A DNA stretch of 64,000 bases, taken from positions 470,810 through 534,809 of the forward strand of contig JAJEKV010000251.1 in NCBI GenBank assembly GCA_021234155.1, written 5' to 3'. This document shows positions 10,518 to 22,582 of the stretch, one piece after another. The stretch's first letter is position 1. The number at the start of each line of letters is the position of its first letter. The DNA is from Isoetes taiwanensis. Its lineage: Eukaryota > Streptophyta > Lycopodiopsida > Isoetales > Isoetaceae. The position numbers and the translations under genes were made by a program. The notes under the pieces are model-generated. The model did no database searches, was not told the origin of the DNA, and was given only the letters and a program-made list of their open reading frames with translations.

Positions 10518-13500
10518 ATGAATTACAAGATCCTCAGCTGGAATATTAGGGGAGTCAAATCCTCGAAATACAAGAAAAACAGATTATCAAACGCAATCAA
10601 GGAGATAAATCCAGACGTGATATGCTTGCAGGAGCATAAGTGTAAACAGGGGGAGATACATGAATTGTTCAATACAATAGGTAAAGAATACGTGGGCATT
10701 GCTGCAGTAAAAGATACCTCTAGTGCAGGTACTCTGATCGCCTGGAAAAAAGACGTAAAAGTATGTGATTCACAGGTAGACAGATTTGGTAGGTGGGCAA
10801 TAATTATATGGCAACATGAAGGTAGAATATGGGGTTTGGTGAATATTTATGCCCATAACAACCCTAGAGGCAGAGGTGCCTTATGGGCTACTCTCAGACA
10901 TAGACTGAAAGGCTTTGGAAGTCAGGTAGCTTGGCTTATGGCAGGGGATTTCAATATGGTGGAGGCTGCCGAGGATAGACAAGGGGTGTCCTCGGAAATT
11001 GTGCATGGGTTTGAGAAACTTCAGTGGTGTAAATTGTTAGAGGACATGGGCTTTATGGAGGTGGATGGAGATAAGGAATTTACATGGTGCAATGGATGGC
11101 TGGGAATAGGGAGGACGTATGCAAGGCACGATAGATGCTATATGAATGACGTGGCTGTCTCCATCCTTCCAAACCTCCAAAGGTCCAATCAATTAAAGAA
11201 TACTATCTCCGATCACAACCCACAAGTGATATCTACTAAGAAGTGTCAGTTTAGTACTTCTAAAACAGTATTCAAATTAAATACTAGATATTTGAAAGAC
11301 CCAAATTTCGTGGAGGCCTGCAAAAGCATCTGGCAATTAGCTTTTAGAACGGGAACGGGTATGGAAACCATGATAACAGCTCTTTCAAATATAAAAGATT
11401 ATGCCAAAAGTTGGGGTAGAGCCAAAGTGCATAAGGAAAGGGAAGAACTGGATAACCTTTATGGTCAACTCCTTTCACTTAGAGCATTGGGCCCCAACGA
11501 TGGGATGGAGGAAAAGAGGACAATAGAGCAGATAAAGACATTAGAAGAGGTCAAGATAGCTGAAAACAGATGTAAAGCAGGACTGACCTGGCTAAAAGAA
11601 GCTGACAAATGCACAAAGTTCTTCTTTAAGACAGCTAAAGAAAAAAAGAGATCGTCCACACTATCTTCCATCACGCAAAATGATGGCTCAATTCTCAAAT
11701 CTCCCGGAGATCTCAAAAGGTATTTATATAACCATTTCCATGGTTTCTTTGGAGAACACAATTTACCATTTCAAGAGACTTTCGAAGAGCTGGTAGTTTC
11801 AAAAGTCTCACCCATAATAAGCGCTAGTCAGCAAGATATACTAAGTCTTCCCCTCTCAATTGAAGACCTGCAAAAGGCCACCTTTTTACTGGCTAAAAAT
11901 AAATGTCCAGGTATGGATGGAATTCCTATAGAATTCTACCAATGCAATTGGGAATGGATCAAGGATGATGTCTTCTCTACATATACAGACTGTATGCAAG
12001 CTGAGAATCTAAACCCAAGGTTGAACACAAGATGTATCTCCTTGGTTCCCAAGAGTAAGGAGCCAAGCACAATTAATGACTGGAGGCCCATCACACTTCT
12101 ATCAGCTTTCTATAAAATCATAGCTAAGGCTATGGCAGAGAAGATTAAGCCAATTCTTGCTGAAGGCATCTCACAAGCCCAATCTGGCTTCCTACCGGGT
12201 AGGAGCATCCTTAGCAACGTCGCAGCAGCATTTGAAGGTTTGCACTGGGCCAAAAAAACAAGACAAAAGGTGGCCTATCTAAAGCTAGACTTTACCAAAG
12301 CTTATGACAGTATCAGATGGAGTTTTCTGCATAAAATGATGCTCAAACTGGGTTGTGGAAATATTTTTACAGAAGGGGTCATGAAACTTTTGCGATCTGC
12401 TCGAGCTTCAGTCCTATTCCAAGGTGAACCCTCTCCAATATTTGACATGAAGAGGGGCATCAGGCAAGGATGCCCCCTAGCCCCATTTCTCTTTAATATT
12501 ACGGCAGAAGCACTTTCACAGATATTCATGAAAGCCTCAGCAGACGGTATGATTCAGGGACTAGAAATGTTGGATGGCTCTTATCAAATATGTAACCAGT
12601 ACGCAGATGACACATTCCTATTCTTAGAGGCAGAAGAAGATAACCTGTCAAATGCAGGTAAATTACTAGCCTAGCTTCAGGATGTCTCATAAATTGGAAA
12701 AAAAGCTCAGTACAGTGGCCACTGGTAGACCCGCATCCCACATGCTTGACAATCATACCATGGAAAATAATTCCAGAGGGAGAGCATTCCAACCTGTTAG
12801 GTATTCCCGTGGGCATTAACATCGCTAACGCACAAATATGGGATGAAATTCTCCTAGGCCTCCAGAAACACTTAAATTGGTGGAAGGTGGCAAAGCTATC
12901 ACTTGCAGGACGGATTAATGTGGCGAAACATGTGTTAAGCAATACTCATGTCTACACGTCATCAATTCTACTAGCCCCAAAGAGAAGGCACAAGAATGAG
13001 AAGGGTTAATTCGCAACTTTGTCTGGGGAGGGAATGAAGAAGGGGCAGTGGTCAAAATCGCTTGGTGGAAGTGCAAGAGAGATAAGACAGAGGGAGGAAT
13101 TGGAATGGTCGACATATCATTACAGAGCAAGGTACTAATAGCCAAATTCATATGGATGATCTTACAGAAGGAGGTGAAGTCCCCAGGTATGCACCTCATC
13201 AACCAGGCTCTATTAACTTCATGTAAGCATAATAAGCCCTCCGTCAAAGTCGCACTTCCATGATCACTCTTTTTTTATCTTAAGCCATGTAGAGAAGCCT
13301 CTCCATTCCTGAAGGGATTAATCTCGGCTTGGCAAGTCATAAAAAAACTATTTACGCTTGATATCAACAAATTCGAAGCAGAGACCTCCCCCCCATGGTG
13401 GGTACCAGTGGTACTGCACAACAAACAAGGCCCCTTAGGTATGGTGGCTGATGCAAGGATCGTAAAGAGATGGAAAAATTGTGGAATAGATTCTTGTGCT

Positions 13501-13629
13501 CAGTGGTACAAGGGAGAGCATCTAGCCAGCTGGACAGAATTTCAGGTATGTTTTGCCTTAAAGGACGCAGACAAAGCAATATGGGCATGTGTGGCTACAG
13601 TACTCCCAAACAGTATAACTAGAGGAGAG
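10518..13629 (+). pseudogene. LINE copy 1 ORF2, 5' part: APE endonuclease and reverse transcriptase
   Basis: The start ATG at 10518 opens MNYKILSWNIRG, the first APE strand. Further endonuclease motifs are CLQEHK, AGDFNMV and ISDHNPQ with the catalytic His. The reverse transcriptase follows, with LPGRSI, LKLDFTKAYD, GIRQGCPLAP and the catalytic YADD at about 12599-12610. The 718-codon frame ends at 12674 because about 14 bp present in copy 2 are missing here. Downstream sequence continues in other frames with more stops until the copia insertion at 13635. ORF1 ends ~70 bp upstream. Confidence 0.9.
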
Positions 13630-13634
13630 CATAA

Positions 13635-13982
13635 TGTTGGAATATAAATATGCTGACTAAGCATAATGTGCTGAAACAGCAGTGGTTCAGCACTTAGCAC
13701 ATAGGTGCTGAGAAGGTGCTGAAATGTACAGAAGGCAGTACTTTGTCAGCACTGAGCACCGACCCTAAATCAGTGCCGTAATTAATGGGCGGTGGTTAAA
13801 CAGTAGACTACTATTCTTAGTCTCACCGGTTGTATATATTGATTGTACGTTATGTACTATGCAATGCTCAGAAGTAGAGATTGTATTTCCTATTGCTTTT
13901 CTCAATAGATTTGTTCTTGTCTTCTATTCTATCTCTTGAGTCGATCTTGCGGGTTTGTGCTGGTTTTGCACTAGTTTTATCA
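13635..13982 (+). repeat. 5' LTR of copia element 1
   Basis: Begins TGTTGGAATATAAATATGC and ends TTTTATCA just before the primer site. A TATATAT promoter motif lies near 13830 (GGTTGTATATATTGATTG). Confidence 0.93.
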
Positions 13983-13995
13983 TGGTATCAGACGC
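13983..13995 (+). other. Primer-binding site of copia element 1
   Basis: TGGTATCAGACGC directly follows the LTR. It matches the tRNA-iMet complement with one inserted base. Confidence 0.85.
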
Positions 13996-14305
13996 TTTCT
14001 TGAGGGAAGAATAGAGCAAGCTATTGGAGAAGCATCCAAATTGGATTGGCCATCGTTCTTGGCTGAGATTTGGTGGTGGAAAATCTCATTTGTAGCATTG
14101 GAGAAGATTCTTGCTTTTTGGCCTGGAGGAAGTGTTTTGGAAGAGAGTTTCGGATTTTCCAGCAAGTTCTGGTGTGAGATTCGAGTTTTCCAAGACTTTT
14201 TTTGGCGACAAAAATTCAAGATTCAACTTTTCTGGTGGGTGCATTGTTTGGTGACGAATTTGTTTTTTCAACCATCTTTTTGGCTGCTGAAAACAGGAGA
14301 AATTC

Positions 14306-15253
14306 ATGGATCCATTCAAGTTCTCACAGAATGCAAAGCTCACTAATAATAATTACCATGCTTGGAAGAAGTTCATGGTGAATTATTTGATATTTAGTGA
14401 CATGGGAGCGGTGTTTGATAAAGATTTTATCAGCACTAAGTCAGTAGATGCTGGCAGGATAAACCAGAAAGCTTGTGCTCTTGTCAAAATGTTGGCTGAA
14501 GAGACAATTGGTCATGAAATCAACCATTTTACTGAGTTTAAGGAGATGTGGTCTCTTTTGGAGAAGTCTCTTGATAGCAAGGGTATGGCTACCCAAATGC
14601 TGATCCAGAACAAAATGAGACATGCCCAACTAGGTGACTTCAAATCTGTCACAGCATACCTTACTCAGATGAAGCAATGACGCTTGGATTACATGGCTGC
14701 TGGTGGAGTGCTGTCTGAAAAACAGCTGATTCAAGATATCTTGGTTGGTCTTCCTCCTTCGTATGATATTATCTCTTCGAAGATTAGGTACAAGAAGAAG
14801 ATTGATATAGCCAAAGTAACCATTTTACTGCAACAAGAGGAGTTGGTGCAGAAGCAAAGGGATGGGAGAGTGGACCATGCTAATTTTGTGTCTACTTCTC
14901 GGGCTGACACCAAGAAGAAGTTTGCTGATAGTAAAGACTCTAGGAAGTCAGAAAATGTGAAGTCTGAAGGTAAGAAATCCAAGGAGTTCAAGTGCTGGAA
15001 TTGTGGTGAAAAGGGTCACTACCGTTCGAATTGTAAGAAGGAGAAGAAAAGCTCAAAGGATAGTGACACGAGAAGCACAGCAGTCAACTCTAAGGGAGAG
15101 ACAAGTGCTGTTGCGTGTGCCACTTTTGATGCTGAATATCTGAATCTTCTAAAGCCGGCCAAAGCACCTTACGTAAGGACCGGATTTTGGACTCGTGGAG
15201 CCACGGTTCATCTTACTGGAGATTCAGATGTGTTTTCTGAACTTGAACCTTGA
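14306..15253 (+). pseudogene. Copia element 1 gag and protease start
   Basis: A single frame from ATG 14306 runs to 15253 and is broken only by a TGA at 14678-14680. The first 230 residues are a UBN2-type copia Gag (capsid). A CCHC zinc knuckle CWNCGEKGHYRSNC lies near 14992-15033. The protease flap region GATVHLTGDSDVF is recognisable, but the expected catalytic D-S/T-G-A reads T-R-G-A, so the aspartate is lost. A stop at 15251-15253 ends the frame. Confidence 0.85.
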
Positions 15254-16400
15254 TCTGGAGGTGATGTGAAGATGGGTGATGGATATTCTCTTCTTATCAC
15301 AGGAAAGGGAATTGTAGCTTTTCAATTGCATGGACGTGATGTAGTTAGTAAGGTGAGGAATGTCATGTTTGCTCCGGATTACTGATCTAATATCATGTCC
15401 GCTGCTGAATTTGATAAAGCAGCCATTACATTGTTCCGAAATGGAAAAGCCTATCTGGCCGGGCAGAAATCCACTTGAAGGAATTGACTTGAAAAGTCTG
15501 CAGTTCATGGCACATTGGACGCTGCAGAATGGCTTGTATGTCTTTGATGGTTCAGTTCATAAGACTGAACATGGTCTTGTATGTGCTGACTTGACTGATG
15601 AGCATCTGTGGCATGCTCATTTTGGTCATGTTGGAGGCACCTGTGTACATGCTTTGTACAAGAACAAGATGGTTACGGTATATTCCCTCTCAAATGTGTC
15701 AAGCTTTGAGTGTCTTTGCTCGGAAAGCAACCTCAATGACCTTTTTCCAAAGAGGCTATTCATCGAGCAACTCAACCTCTTGAGCTGCTGATTACGATTT
15801 GTGCTATATGCCCACGATGTTTCGCTAGGTGGAAAGAGGTATTTCTTGACCGATTGATGATTTCAATGGGGTACACTTGGGTGTATACTTTGCACCGCAA
15901 ATCGGAGGTGCTTGGCAAGTTCAAGGCCTTCAAAGCAGCAGTCGAAAAGCAGACAGGGTTAGTAATAAAAAAGTTGAGAAGTGACAATGGAGGTGGAAGA
16001 AGGTTTTGAAAGACAGTTAGTTATTCCTTATGCTCATCCATAAAATGGCGTAGGGAGGAATAGATCTTTGCTTGATTTGGCAAGATCTATGATGAGTCAC
16101 AAGTAACTGCCTGAATCTTTTTGGGGAGAGGCAAGAGGACAAAGCAAAGATATTTGGCAAATAGGTCACCTCTAAGGCAGTCCAAGATGTGACTCCTTAT
16201 GAAGCATTTTGGAGGAGGGTGTTTGGATGCTTGGTTTATGCTTCCATACCTGCTGAAAAGCTGAAAACGTATGAGAATTTGCATGACAGGGCTGTCAAAG
16301 CCATCTTCATTGGGTATCCAGAAAATCAGAAAGGTTACAAGTTGTATGATCCTTCCAACAAGCAGGTTATTGTAAGGTGTCGGTTCGGGGTTCGTTGAAG
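15254..16400 (+). pseudogene. Copia element 1 protease end, GAG-pre-integrase and integrase, decayed
   Basis: Pieces in several frames show the integrase region. These are LWHAHFGHVGG (GAG-pre-integrase, about 15607), an IDDF-like remnant of the first catalytic Asp (about 15850), KLRSDNGG with the second Asp (about 15975), a remnant of the PQNGV...R...E block, and a clean 70-codon post-integrase segment FGCLVYASIPAEKLK to IFIGYPENQKGYKLYDP (16189-16398). At least five stops or frameshifts separate them. Confidence 0.85.
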
Positions 16401-16703
16401 ATCGCGGTATGATGGCATGTCTTCCGGTGATTCTCCCGCACTTCACAATGACAAAGAACTTGGATGTTGGAGATCCGATAAGTGTTCTTGGTAGACCTTT
16501 CTCTCCCTCTCTAGTGGTTTCTCCGGTGAACTCACATTTGCCCGGAAGTAGTGGCACCGGGATGATCCCAATCCCACTGCCCCTATGGTCCATGAGCAGG
16601 TTGGTTCCTTTCGTGGGGAGTCCAAAGACACATGAAGGTGAATCAGAGCACCTGATCCAAAGACCGTTACAGCACCTATTGTAGCACCTCGCTATACCTC
16701 CCA

Positions 16704-18440
16704 TTGTTGAACCTAGGAGATCAAGACGCCTCAAGGAGAAACAAATTGTTGCGAGAACCGGTTCAATTTTTGTTGTATTTTGTTGTTGAACCTAGGAGAT
16801 CAGCACGTCCGATGGAGAAACAGGAGAAGTCTAATGGATCATGTAACCTTGCCTTAATGGCAAAGGTCCAGGATCATGTTGATCTACAAACCTTTCATGA
16901 AGCAGCTAGTGATCTGCAGTGGCAGCATGCAATGGAAGAAGAATACTCTCAATTGCTGAAGCAAGGCACATGGGAATTGGTTGAACTCCCAGCTGATAAG
17001 CACGTTATTGGCTGTAAGTGGGTGTTTAGAACCAAATTTCATGCTGATGGGATAGTTTCAAAGCACAAAGCTAGACTTGTAGCCAAGGGTTTAGCACAGA
17101 AAAAAGGCTTAGATTATGATGAAGTCTTTGCTCCCGTAGCCAGAATGTCCACTATTAGATCAGTTATAGCTCTTGCTGCAATGAAAGGTTGGCCAATGTT
17201 TCAAATGGACATTAAGTCTGCTTTTTTGAATGGTGATTTGGAGGAAGAGGTCTATATGACTCAACCTCCAGGATTTGTCGTTCAAGGGAAGGAGCAGCTG
17301 GTTTGTCATTTGAAGAAAAGCATTTATGGCTTGAAGCAGGCTCCAAGATGTTGGCATACAAAAATTCATGCTTTCTTTCTTGAGCAGGGGTTCAGCAGAA
17401 GTGCAGCAGACCCAAATCTTTATTACAAATCACATGAAGGCCGAATGTGCGTTGTGGTTTTGTATGTTGATGATTTGATCATCACAGGAGATGCTGATGT
17501 GCTGATTTCTACATTGAAGTTGAAGTTATCTTCGTCCTTCGAGATGACTGACCTTGGCCTTATGCATTACTGTTTAGGTGTAGAAGTGTGGCAGCACTCA
17601 GATGGCATCTATCTTACTCAGCAGAAATATATCAAAGAAATATTACAGCAGTATCGTATGCAAGATTGCAAGGCTGTGGCAAGTCCTTTTGATCCAGGCA
17701 CACGGCTTGAGCTTGATTTCGATGGTGAGGAGTGTGATCCCACACTCTATCGAAGCTTGGTAGGGGCATTGATATATCTCTCACAGTCACTAGACTCGAT
17801 ATCTCTTTTTCTTGTGGGAGGCCGGCGATTCATGAGCAATCCCAGGCAGTCGCACTGGAAGGCTGCTAAAAGACTGCTGGCATATCTGAAGGGGACTTCA
17901 CAGGAAGGTCTCTTTTATCAGAGGTCCTCTGATTTCCAGCTGAAAGTCTTTGTTGATGCAGATCATGCTAATTGTCATGATAGCAGGAGGTCCACAACAG
18001 GGATGGTCACGTTCATAGGGCCTAACGTGCTGACATGGTTGTCCAAAAGACAGTCTACAGTGTCAATCAGCACCACAGAGGCAGAATTCAAAGCACTCAG
18101 TGTTGGGATGCAGGAATTGTTGTGGTTTAAGCATTTGTGGACAGATCTGCAGGTACCTCCATCCTCGGCTGTTATATTGTGTGACAACACAAGTACCATC
18201 CATCTTGCCAAGGATGCTAAGTACCACCCAAAGACAAAACACCTTGACACCCACTTGTGTTTTGTCCGTGAGCAGATCCAAATGGGATCTTCTCAACTTG
18301 TTCATTGCTCCTCACAGGATCAGTTTGTTGATGGCTTTACCAAACCATTAGTTGGATCTAAGTTCGTCAATGTGAAGGAGAGCTTGGGCATGAAGAAATT
18401 GCAGCTGAAGGGAGAGAAGGATTGCCTTAGTTTCAGCTGA
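16704..18440 (+). CDS. Copia element 1 reverse transcriptase-RNase H, open frame
   Basis: A 578-codon uninterrupted frame. RT landmarks are GCKWVFRTKFHADG, KARLVAKG, QMDIKSAFLNGDLEEEVYM, IYGLKQAPRCW and the catalytic YVDD at 17463-17474. RNase H follows with FVDADHANCHDSRRSTTG, STTEAEFKAL and LCDN (the acidic triad), then the tether TKHLDTHLCFVREQ. The ATG used is probably not the true start, since this was part of a polyprotein. A repeated GTTGAACCTAGGAGATCA (16705 and 16786) marks a small tandem duplication in the linker just upstream. Intact RT beside a ruined integrase is unusual. Confidence 0.93.
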   Translation: MLNLGDQDASRRNKLLREPVQFLLYFVVEPRRSARPMEKQEKSNGSCNLALMAKVQDHVDLQTFHEAASDLQWQHAMEEEYSQLLKQGTWELVELPADKHVIGCKWVFRTKFHADGIVSKHKARLVAKGLAQKKGLDYDEVFAPVARMSTIRSVIALAAMKGWPMFQMDIKSAFLNGDLEEEVYMTQPPGFVVQGKEQLVCHLKKSIYGLKQAPRCWHTKIHAFFLEQGFSRSAADPNLYYKSHEGRMCVVVLYVDDLIITGDADVLISTLKLKLSSSFEMTDLGLMHYCLGVEVWQHSDGIYLTQQKYIKEILQQYRMQDCKAVASPFDPGTRLELDFDGEECDPTLYRSLVGALIYLSQSLDSISLFLVGGRRFMSNPRQSHWKAAKRLLAYLKGTSQEGLFYQRSSDFQLKVFVDADHANCHDSRRSTTGMVTFIGPNVLTWLSKRQSTVSISTTEAEFKALSVGMQELLWFKHLWTDLQVPPSSAVILCDNTSTIHLAKDAKYHPKTKHLDTHLCFVREQIQMGSSQLVHCSSQDQFVDGFTKPLVGSKFVNVKESLGMKKLQLKGEKDCLSFS

Positions 18441-18476
18441 TTTTCTTCTGCTTAGTCAGCAACATTTAAGGGAGAG

Positions 18477-18829
18477 TGTTGGAATATAAATATGCTGACT
18501 AAGCATAATGTGCTGAAACAACAGTGGTTCAGCACTTAGCACATAGGTGCTGAGAAGGTCTTTGAAATGTACGTATAAGGCAAAGACTTTGTCAAGATCG
18601 AAGCACCGACCCCTAAATCGGCCGTGAATTAATGGGCGGTGGTTAAATGGTAGACTACTATTCTTAGTCTCACCGGTTGTATATATTGATTGTATGTTAT
18701 GTACTATGCAATGCTCAGAAGTAGAGATTGTATTTCCTATTGCTTTTTTCAATAGATTTGTTCTTGTCTTCTATTCTATCTCTTGAGTCGATCTTGCGGG
18801 TTTGTGCTGGTTTTGCACTAGTTTTATCA
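18477..18829 (+). repeat. 3' LTR of copia element 1
   Basis: Begins TGTTGGAATATAAATATGC after a polypurine tract AAGGGAGAG (18468-18476) and ends TTTTATCA, followed by the TSD CATAA. Confidence 0.93.
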
Positions 18830-18834
18830 CATAA

Positions 18835-19456
18835 TCCATGGGTCTTGCACCCCGCGATTCAACCAAACAAGTTTGTGAAATCAAGTTACAGAAGCTTGAG
18901 GACCAAGGGGTTACTTCTAATATCGTCCAAATGGGAACTAATGATCACGGAGGAAAACATCTGGAGAAATGTATGGCAGAAGTTTTTGCCCCCACGGATA
19001 AATGCTCTCCTTTGGCAAGTGATACACAGGGTTCCAAGGGTCAATCAACTAGTCTCAAAATGGGACAATAACGTCAGTCCAGTATGCCCCATGTGCGAGG
19101 CTGAATAGGAATTCATAGAACATTGCCTGGTGGAATGTGAGAAGCTGCAAGTAGTATGGGCATGGGGTCTGGAGAGCTTTGAATACCCGTTAGGTACCAA
19201 GGAACTGCTGTTGGGAATCCTTCCCACAAAGTGGTGCACCATGAAGAAGGTGGCCTTTCATATAGCTAGGGCCTGGACAATCTGGTCAATATGGAAGAGG
19301 AGAAATGCCTTAGTCTTCGATGAGAATCAAGAGGACATAACACCAAATCAGCTTCTGCATATGGTGCTTGAAAGGCTGAAAAAATTCAGGCAAGTGTTTG
19401 AGAGTGAAGAAGAATTAAAGGTTGAAATATGGGGCACCTACCTAAACTTACACTAG
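18835..19456 (+). pseudogene. LINE copy 1 ORF2, 3' part with zf-RVT
   Basis: Continuation of LINE ORF2 beyond the copia element. The zf-RVT zinc finger region reads across frames (WQVIHRVPRVNQLVSKWDN, CPMCEAE, then a stop where copy 2 has Q, then ECEKLQVVWAWGLE). It ends AFHIARAWTIWSIWKRRNAL and the ORF2 C-terminus at 19456. The 3' UTR, AATAAA and poly(A) follow. Confidence 0.88.
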
Positions 19457-19581
19457 GTCGTACAAGAGAATAGTGCTAGAAGGAGCCAAATAGCTATCCC
19501 CATCTCACATTTGGAGATGGGTGAACCCCTGCCATGTGGCTTTGTATCGTTCTCTTAAAGTAAATAAAGTTTATTGTTTAT

Positions 19582-19617
<36 letters not shown>

Positions 19618-19620
<3 letters not shown>

Positions 19621-19905
19621 GTTCCTAGTGACTTTGCAACATAAAGCTAAAAATTTACAAACTCTTAGTGTATATCATGATAAATGAACCTTTAAGTCAA
19701 ATTCAGGTGAATGATAAGCTTTAAGTTTTAAATACTATTGTTTGGATAGCCTAGTATCATTGAAATAAAAGAACAAAATACTATGTGATTTATTATTAAA
19801 AAAAGAAAACTAAAAATATTATATTATGACAGTAGCACTATAAAAAATGATGTTTCTGAATTACATTTCAATGTGTCTAAGTATTATTGACATAATACTA
19901 CAAAC
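19618..19905 (+). repeat. AT-rich repeat R, copy 1 right part
   Basis: After the LINE, the TSD and repeat R resume. The blocks TAGTATCATTGAAATAAAAG (about 19751) and ATTTCAATGTGTCTAA (about 19864) are found inverted at about 23190 and 23083. No coding sequence. Confidence 0.62.
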
Positions 19906-20689
19906 TCATCCAATACCTTAAAACTCTATACATTCGTATGTCTACCTCTATTTTATTCGACACGATTTTAATTTTCATAATATAGGTTATAATTCAATTG
20001 AAGATGAGACAATAGATAGAGATGGAGTGTACAATATGTAGCATAATAACAGGGGTTGGTTTTGTATTTTTGTACTATTTTTTCTAAGGTTTTTATATGA
20101 TTTTGAAAGCGTATCACATGGGAACTACTAATTAGTATATCTAGAGTGCACATACGCCTGCATTAATTTTAGTGTTTTTGTTCAATGGTTTAGACCCATG
20201 GGCCATGTTGTATTTTTTCTCAATTAGCTTATTGACGCTCCTTCACATGCAACCCTCGAGCCATTTAGAAATAGGGTTTACTAGATAGGGTTTGCTACCT
20301 GATGGCACAAATTCTGCAGCTTTTAGGCGGATTCGAAGCAGAGAGTAAGCATCATCGGAACAGAAGCATGGAAATTTCAAGGTCGAATCAGTTTTATTTG
20401 CTAGGTTTGTGAAGATCGAATCAGTTCCAAACAGCCATGGATAAGGCCTGCATATTTCCTTTTCGAGGTCTTCATTGCACCGCAAGAGCCGCCGCGACAC
20501 TGGGGAGCAAGGTGAGGACCACGACGAACTTCACCAAATTTGAGGATCAGTCTCTCCTGAAACATGGCTCTCTTGCCTTTATGCATTTACTTTTTAAATT
20601 TACTTGTTTTCTCCTTTGCCATCTATGCGGTCGAGGCCTCGCCTCTTGCGGCTTTCTCAAAAGATGTAGATGCATCTTGTGTTTCGCTT
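19906..20689. other. Spacer, possible exon-like stretch, nothing firm
   Basis: AT-rich to 20250, then more GC-balanced sequence. A frame starting at 20564 has a hydrophobic, signal-peptide-like N-terminus (MALLPLCIYFLNLLVFSFAI) and runs into the duplicated segment. No family is recognised and the frame is not conserved in copy A beyond the window edge, so no gene is called. Confidence 0.35.
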
Positions 20690-22582
20690 CATTTTTCCGA
20701 AGTTGTTTTACTCGGCATTTACTTGCACATCCGTCTTTGGTTCCTCCTCCCACAAAGACCCTTGAGATGTTTCGGCGGGTTGCAAAGGCCAAGGGTCACC
20801 ATTCTCATTTTCATTCTCATCTTTTGGTGGGTTTTGTGCAGCCCTTCTCCAAATAAGCGGGGCATATGTAGAGGTCGGGCATGCAAGCGTCCGACCATTG
20901 CATTGTAGGTATGGAAGGAAAGAGTAGATGATCACTGTCATATTCAACTGCAGGGGTTTCCCATAATCGGTAAAGCAGAGGAAGACGCGTTCATCCCAGC
21001 AAGGAAAGGCGTTGATCAAATTATTCCCCGTGGTTTTCATGTTTCACTCTGATTTGAGCTCTAACTATGTGGTTTTCATGTTCCACTCTGATTTGAGCTC
21101 TAACTATGTTTGTCCTTCTAGTTAACTATTGCTGGCCTAAAGTCTACAGAGATTGCAAGCATATGAGAAGAGGTAAGTACAGATTTTGTATTTCATTAAT
21201 TTGTGCATCCAGATTTCACATTCAAATTTTTTTTTACAAATCCAGATTTGACAAACTAAGATTGTTATCTACATCTCCTCTATTCCAGAATGCATTGTCC
21301 ATTATGATATTTGTGTGGGTTTTCAGACCAAATATAAAAATGGCATTAAAAAACTACTCCATCTGCTCCATAGTTTCTCCTTTATTTTGCTTTGTTTCTT
21401 GTTATTATTTTTGGTTTAAAACTACTCCATCTGCTCCATAGTTTCTCCTTTATTTTGCTTTGTTTCTTGTTATTATTTTTGGTTCACTTGCAATAGGACA
21501 AGTTGTGTACATCCTTTTGCGCAAATATCCTCATAATTTTTTGTGGCTTTGCTTCTATTTGTTTGCCATTCAGAAACTAAGAGATTGCATACACATTGCT
21601 TGTATATCTGAGATGCTCTGCACTTTTCTCATATGCTCAGGTAGAGGCGCATTTTGTTTTCTCGTACACAACTGTAGTGGTCATGCTTCCTGCTACAAGC
21701 CATTGTTTTCCAACTTTGTTTTCCAACTCAAGCCATTGTTTTCCAACTTTGTTTTCCAACTTGGTGGATAGTAGAAGTGGAACATTCTTCACGCTCATTC
21801 TAGATGCCAATTTAACATTGTTTTCCAACTCTGTGGATAATAGAAGTGGAACATTGTTCACGTTATTCAATGCCGGGGACATTCGAAGGCAAAACTTTTT
21901 AATTAAGATATGTAATGGGTTTAAATCCCCTAAAATGTGTTACTGAGATTGCCTCAAAGACACATATAGCTCAAGGTTAAATTGCATATGCACATTTCTT
22001 GCTACCCTTATATTTTAATAAACTCCATCTTCTTCTTCAAACTAAACCCCGATTCGGCATATCAATTCCCTAAGGTCTTTAAGGTTTTTTAAGGTTGTTA
22101 GGGCCCGAAGGGCCCAAAAATTTTTTTTAATATGACAACCAATACACAATTACTATTAGCATTAATTAACGTAAACCATTGCATTCAACACATTTAAATT
22201 AAATCCCCCTTAAAACCCCCTTTGGTTTGGGTGCATATTCACACGAGGGGTTACGCAGGGCAGCGAGAGCCCCTAATACACGTACAAAATTAACACCATT
22301 AAGTATATTCCCTCAAATCTTATAGTATTTTGCAAATCTTGATATACAACATACAAAAACTTGTACATGCATACCCCACAAACGAGGATCGTTATGTACG
22401 GTTCAGATCAAGGAACAAAGGGCAAATATGCCCATCTGACAGCTCTCGATGCCCGGAGTAACCCCTCGTGTGAATATGCACCCAAACCAAAGGGGGTTTT
22501 AAGGGGGATTTAATTTAAATGTGTTGAATGCAATGGTTTACGTTAATTAATGCTAATAGTAATTGTGTATTGGTTGTCATAT
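20690..22582. repeat. Duplicated ~1.9 kb segment, copy B
   Basis: Direct copy of 1-1897 with the same internal tandem duplications, GTAAGT donor-like site and terminal foldback element. Sequence similarity stops exactly at 22582, the end of the foldback. Confidence 0.85.
22130..22582. mobile_element. Foldback/MITE-like element, copy B
   Basis: Second copy of the element at 1443-1897. It has the same ATATGACAACC...GGTTGTCATAT ends and long arms. In this copy the arms match better in the ATTCACACGAGGGGTTAC block. Confidence 0.75.

Larger units (their letters stand above)
13635..18829 (+). mobile_element. Ty1/copia retrotransposon 1 inserted in LINE ORF2
   Basis: The element is flanked by the 5-bp duplication CATAA (13630-13634 and 18830-18834). 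The LINE reading resumes directly after it, confirming nesting. LTRs are 348 and 353 bp and visibly diverged in their middle. Order is gag, protease, integrase, reverse transcriptase, RNase H, the Ty1/copia order. Gag has one stop, protease has lost its active-site Asp, and integrase is riddled with stops and frameshifts, whereas the RT-RNase H frame is fully open. Confidence 0.95.
8265..19617 (+). mobile_element. L1-type LINE copy 1, full length, with nested copia element
   Basis: The LINE is bounded by an 11-bp target-site duplication TCAGTTCCTAG (8254-8264 and 19618-19628) and ends in a poly(A) tail preceded by AATAAA (19563-19568). The first ATG is only four bases from the 5' end. It encodes ORF1 (DUF4283-like) and ORF2 (APE endonuclease, reverse transcriptase, zf-RVT). 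It is dead: ORF1 has a frameshift and a stop, ORF2 has several frameshifts and a stop, and a 5.2-kb Ty1/copia element sits inside it at 13635-18829. A second copy lies at about 48034-54155. Confidence 0.93.

Noticed and set aside
20564-20908. Secreted-protein-like ORF (MALLPLCIYFLN...)
   Set aside because: The signal-like start is followed by low-complexity sequence, and the frame is not kept in the other copy of the duplicated segment.
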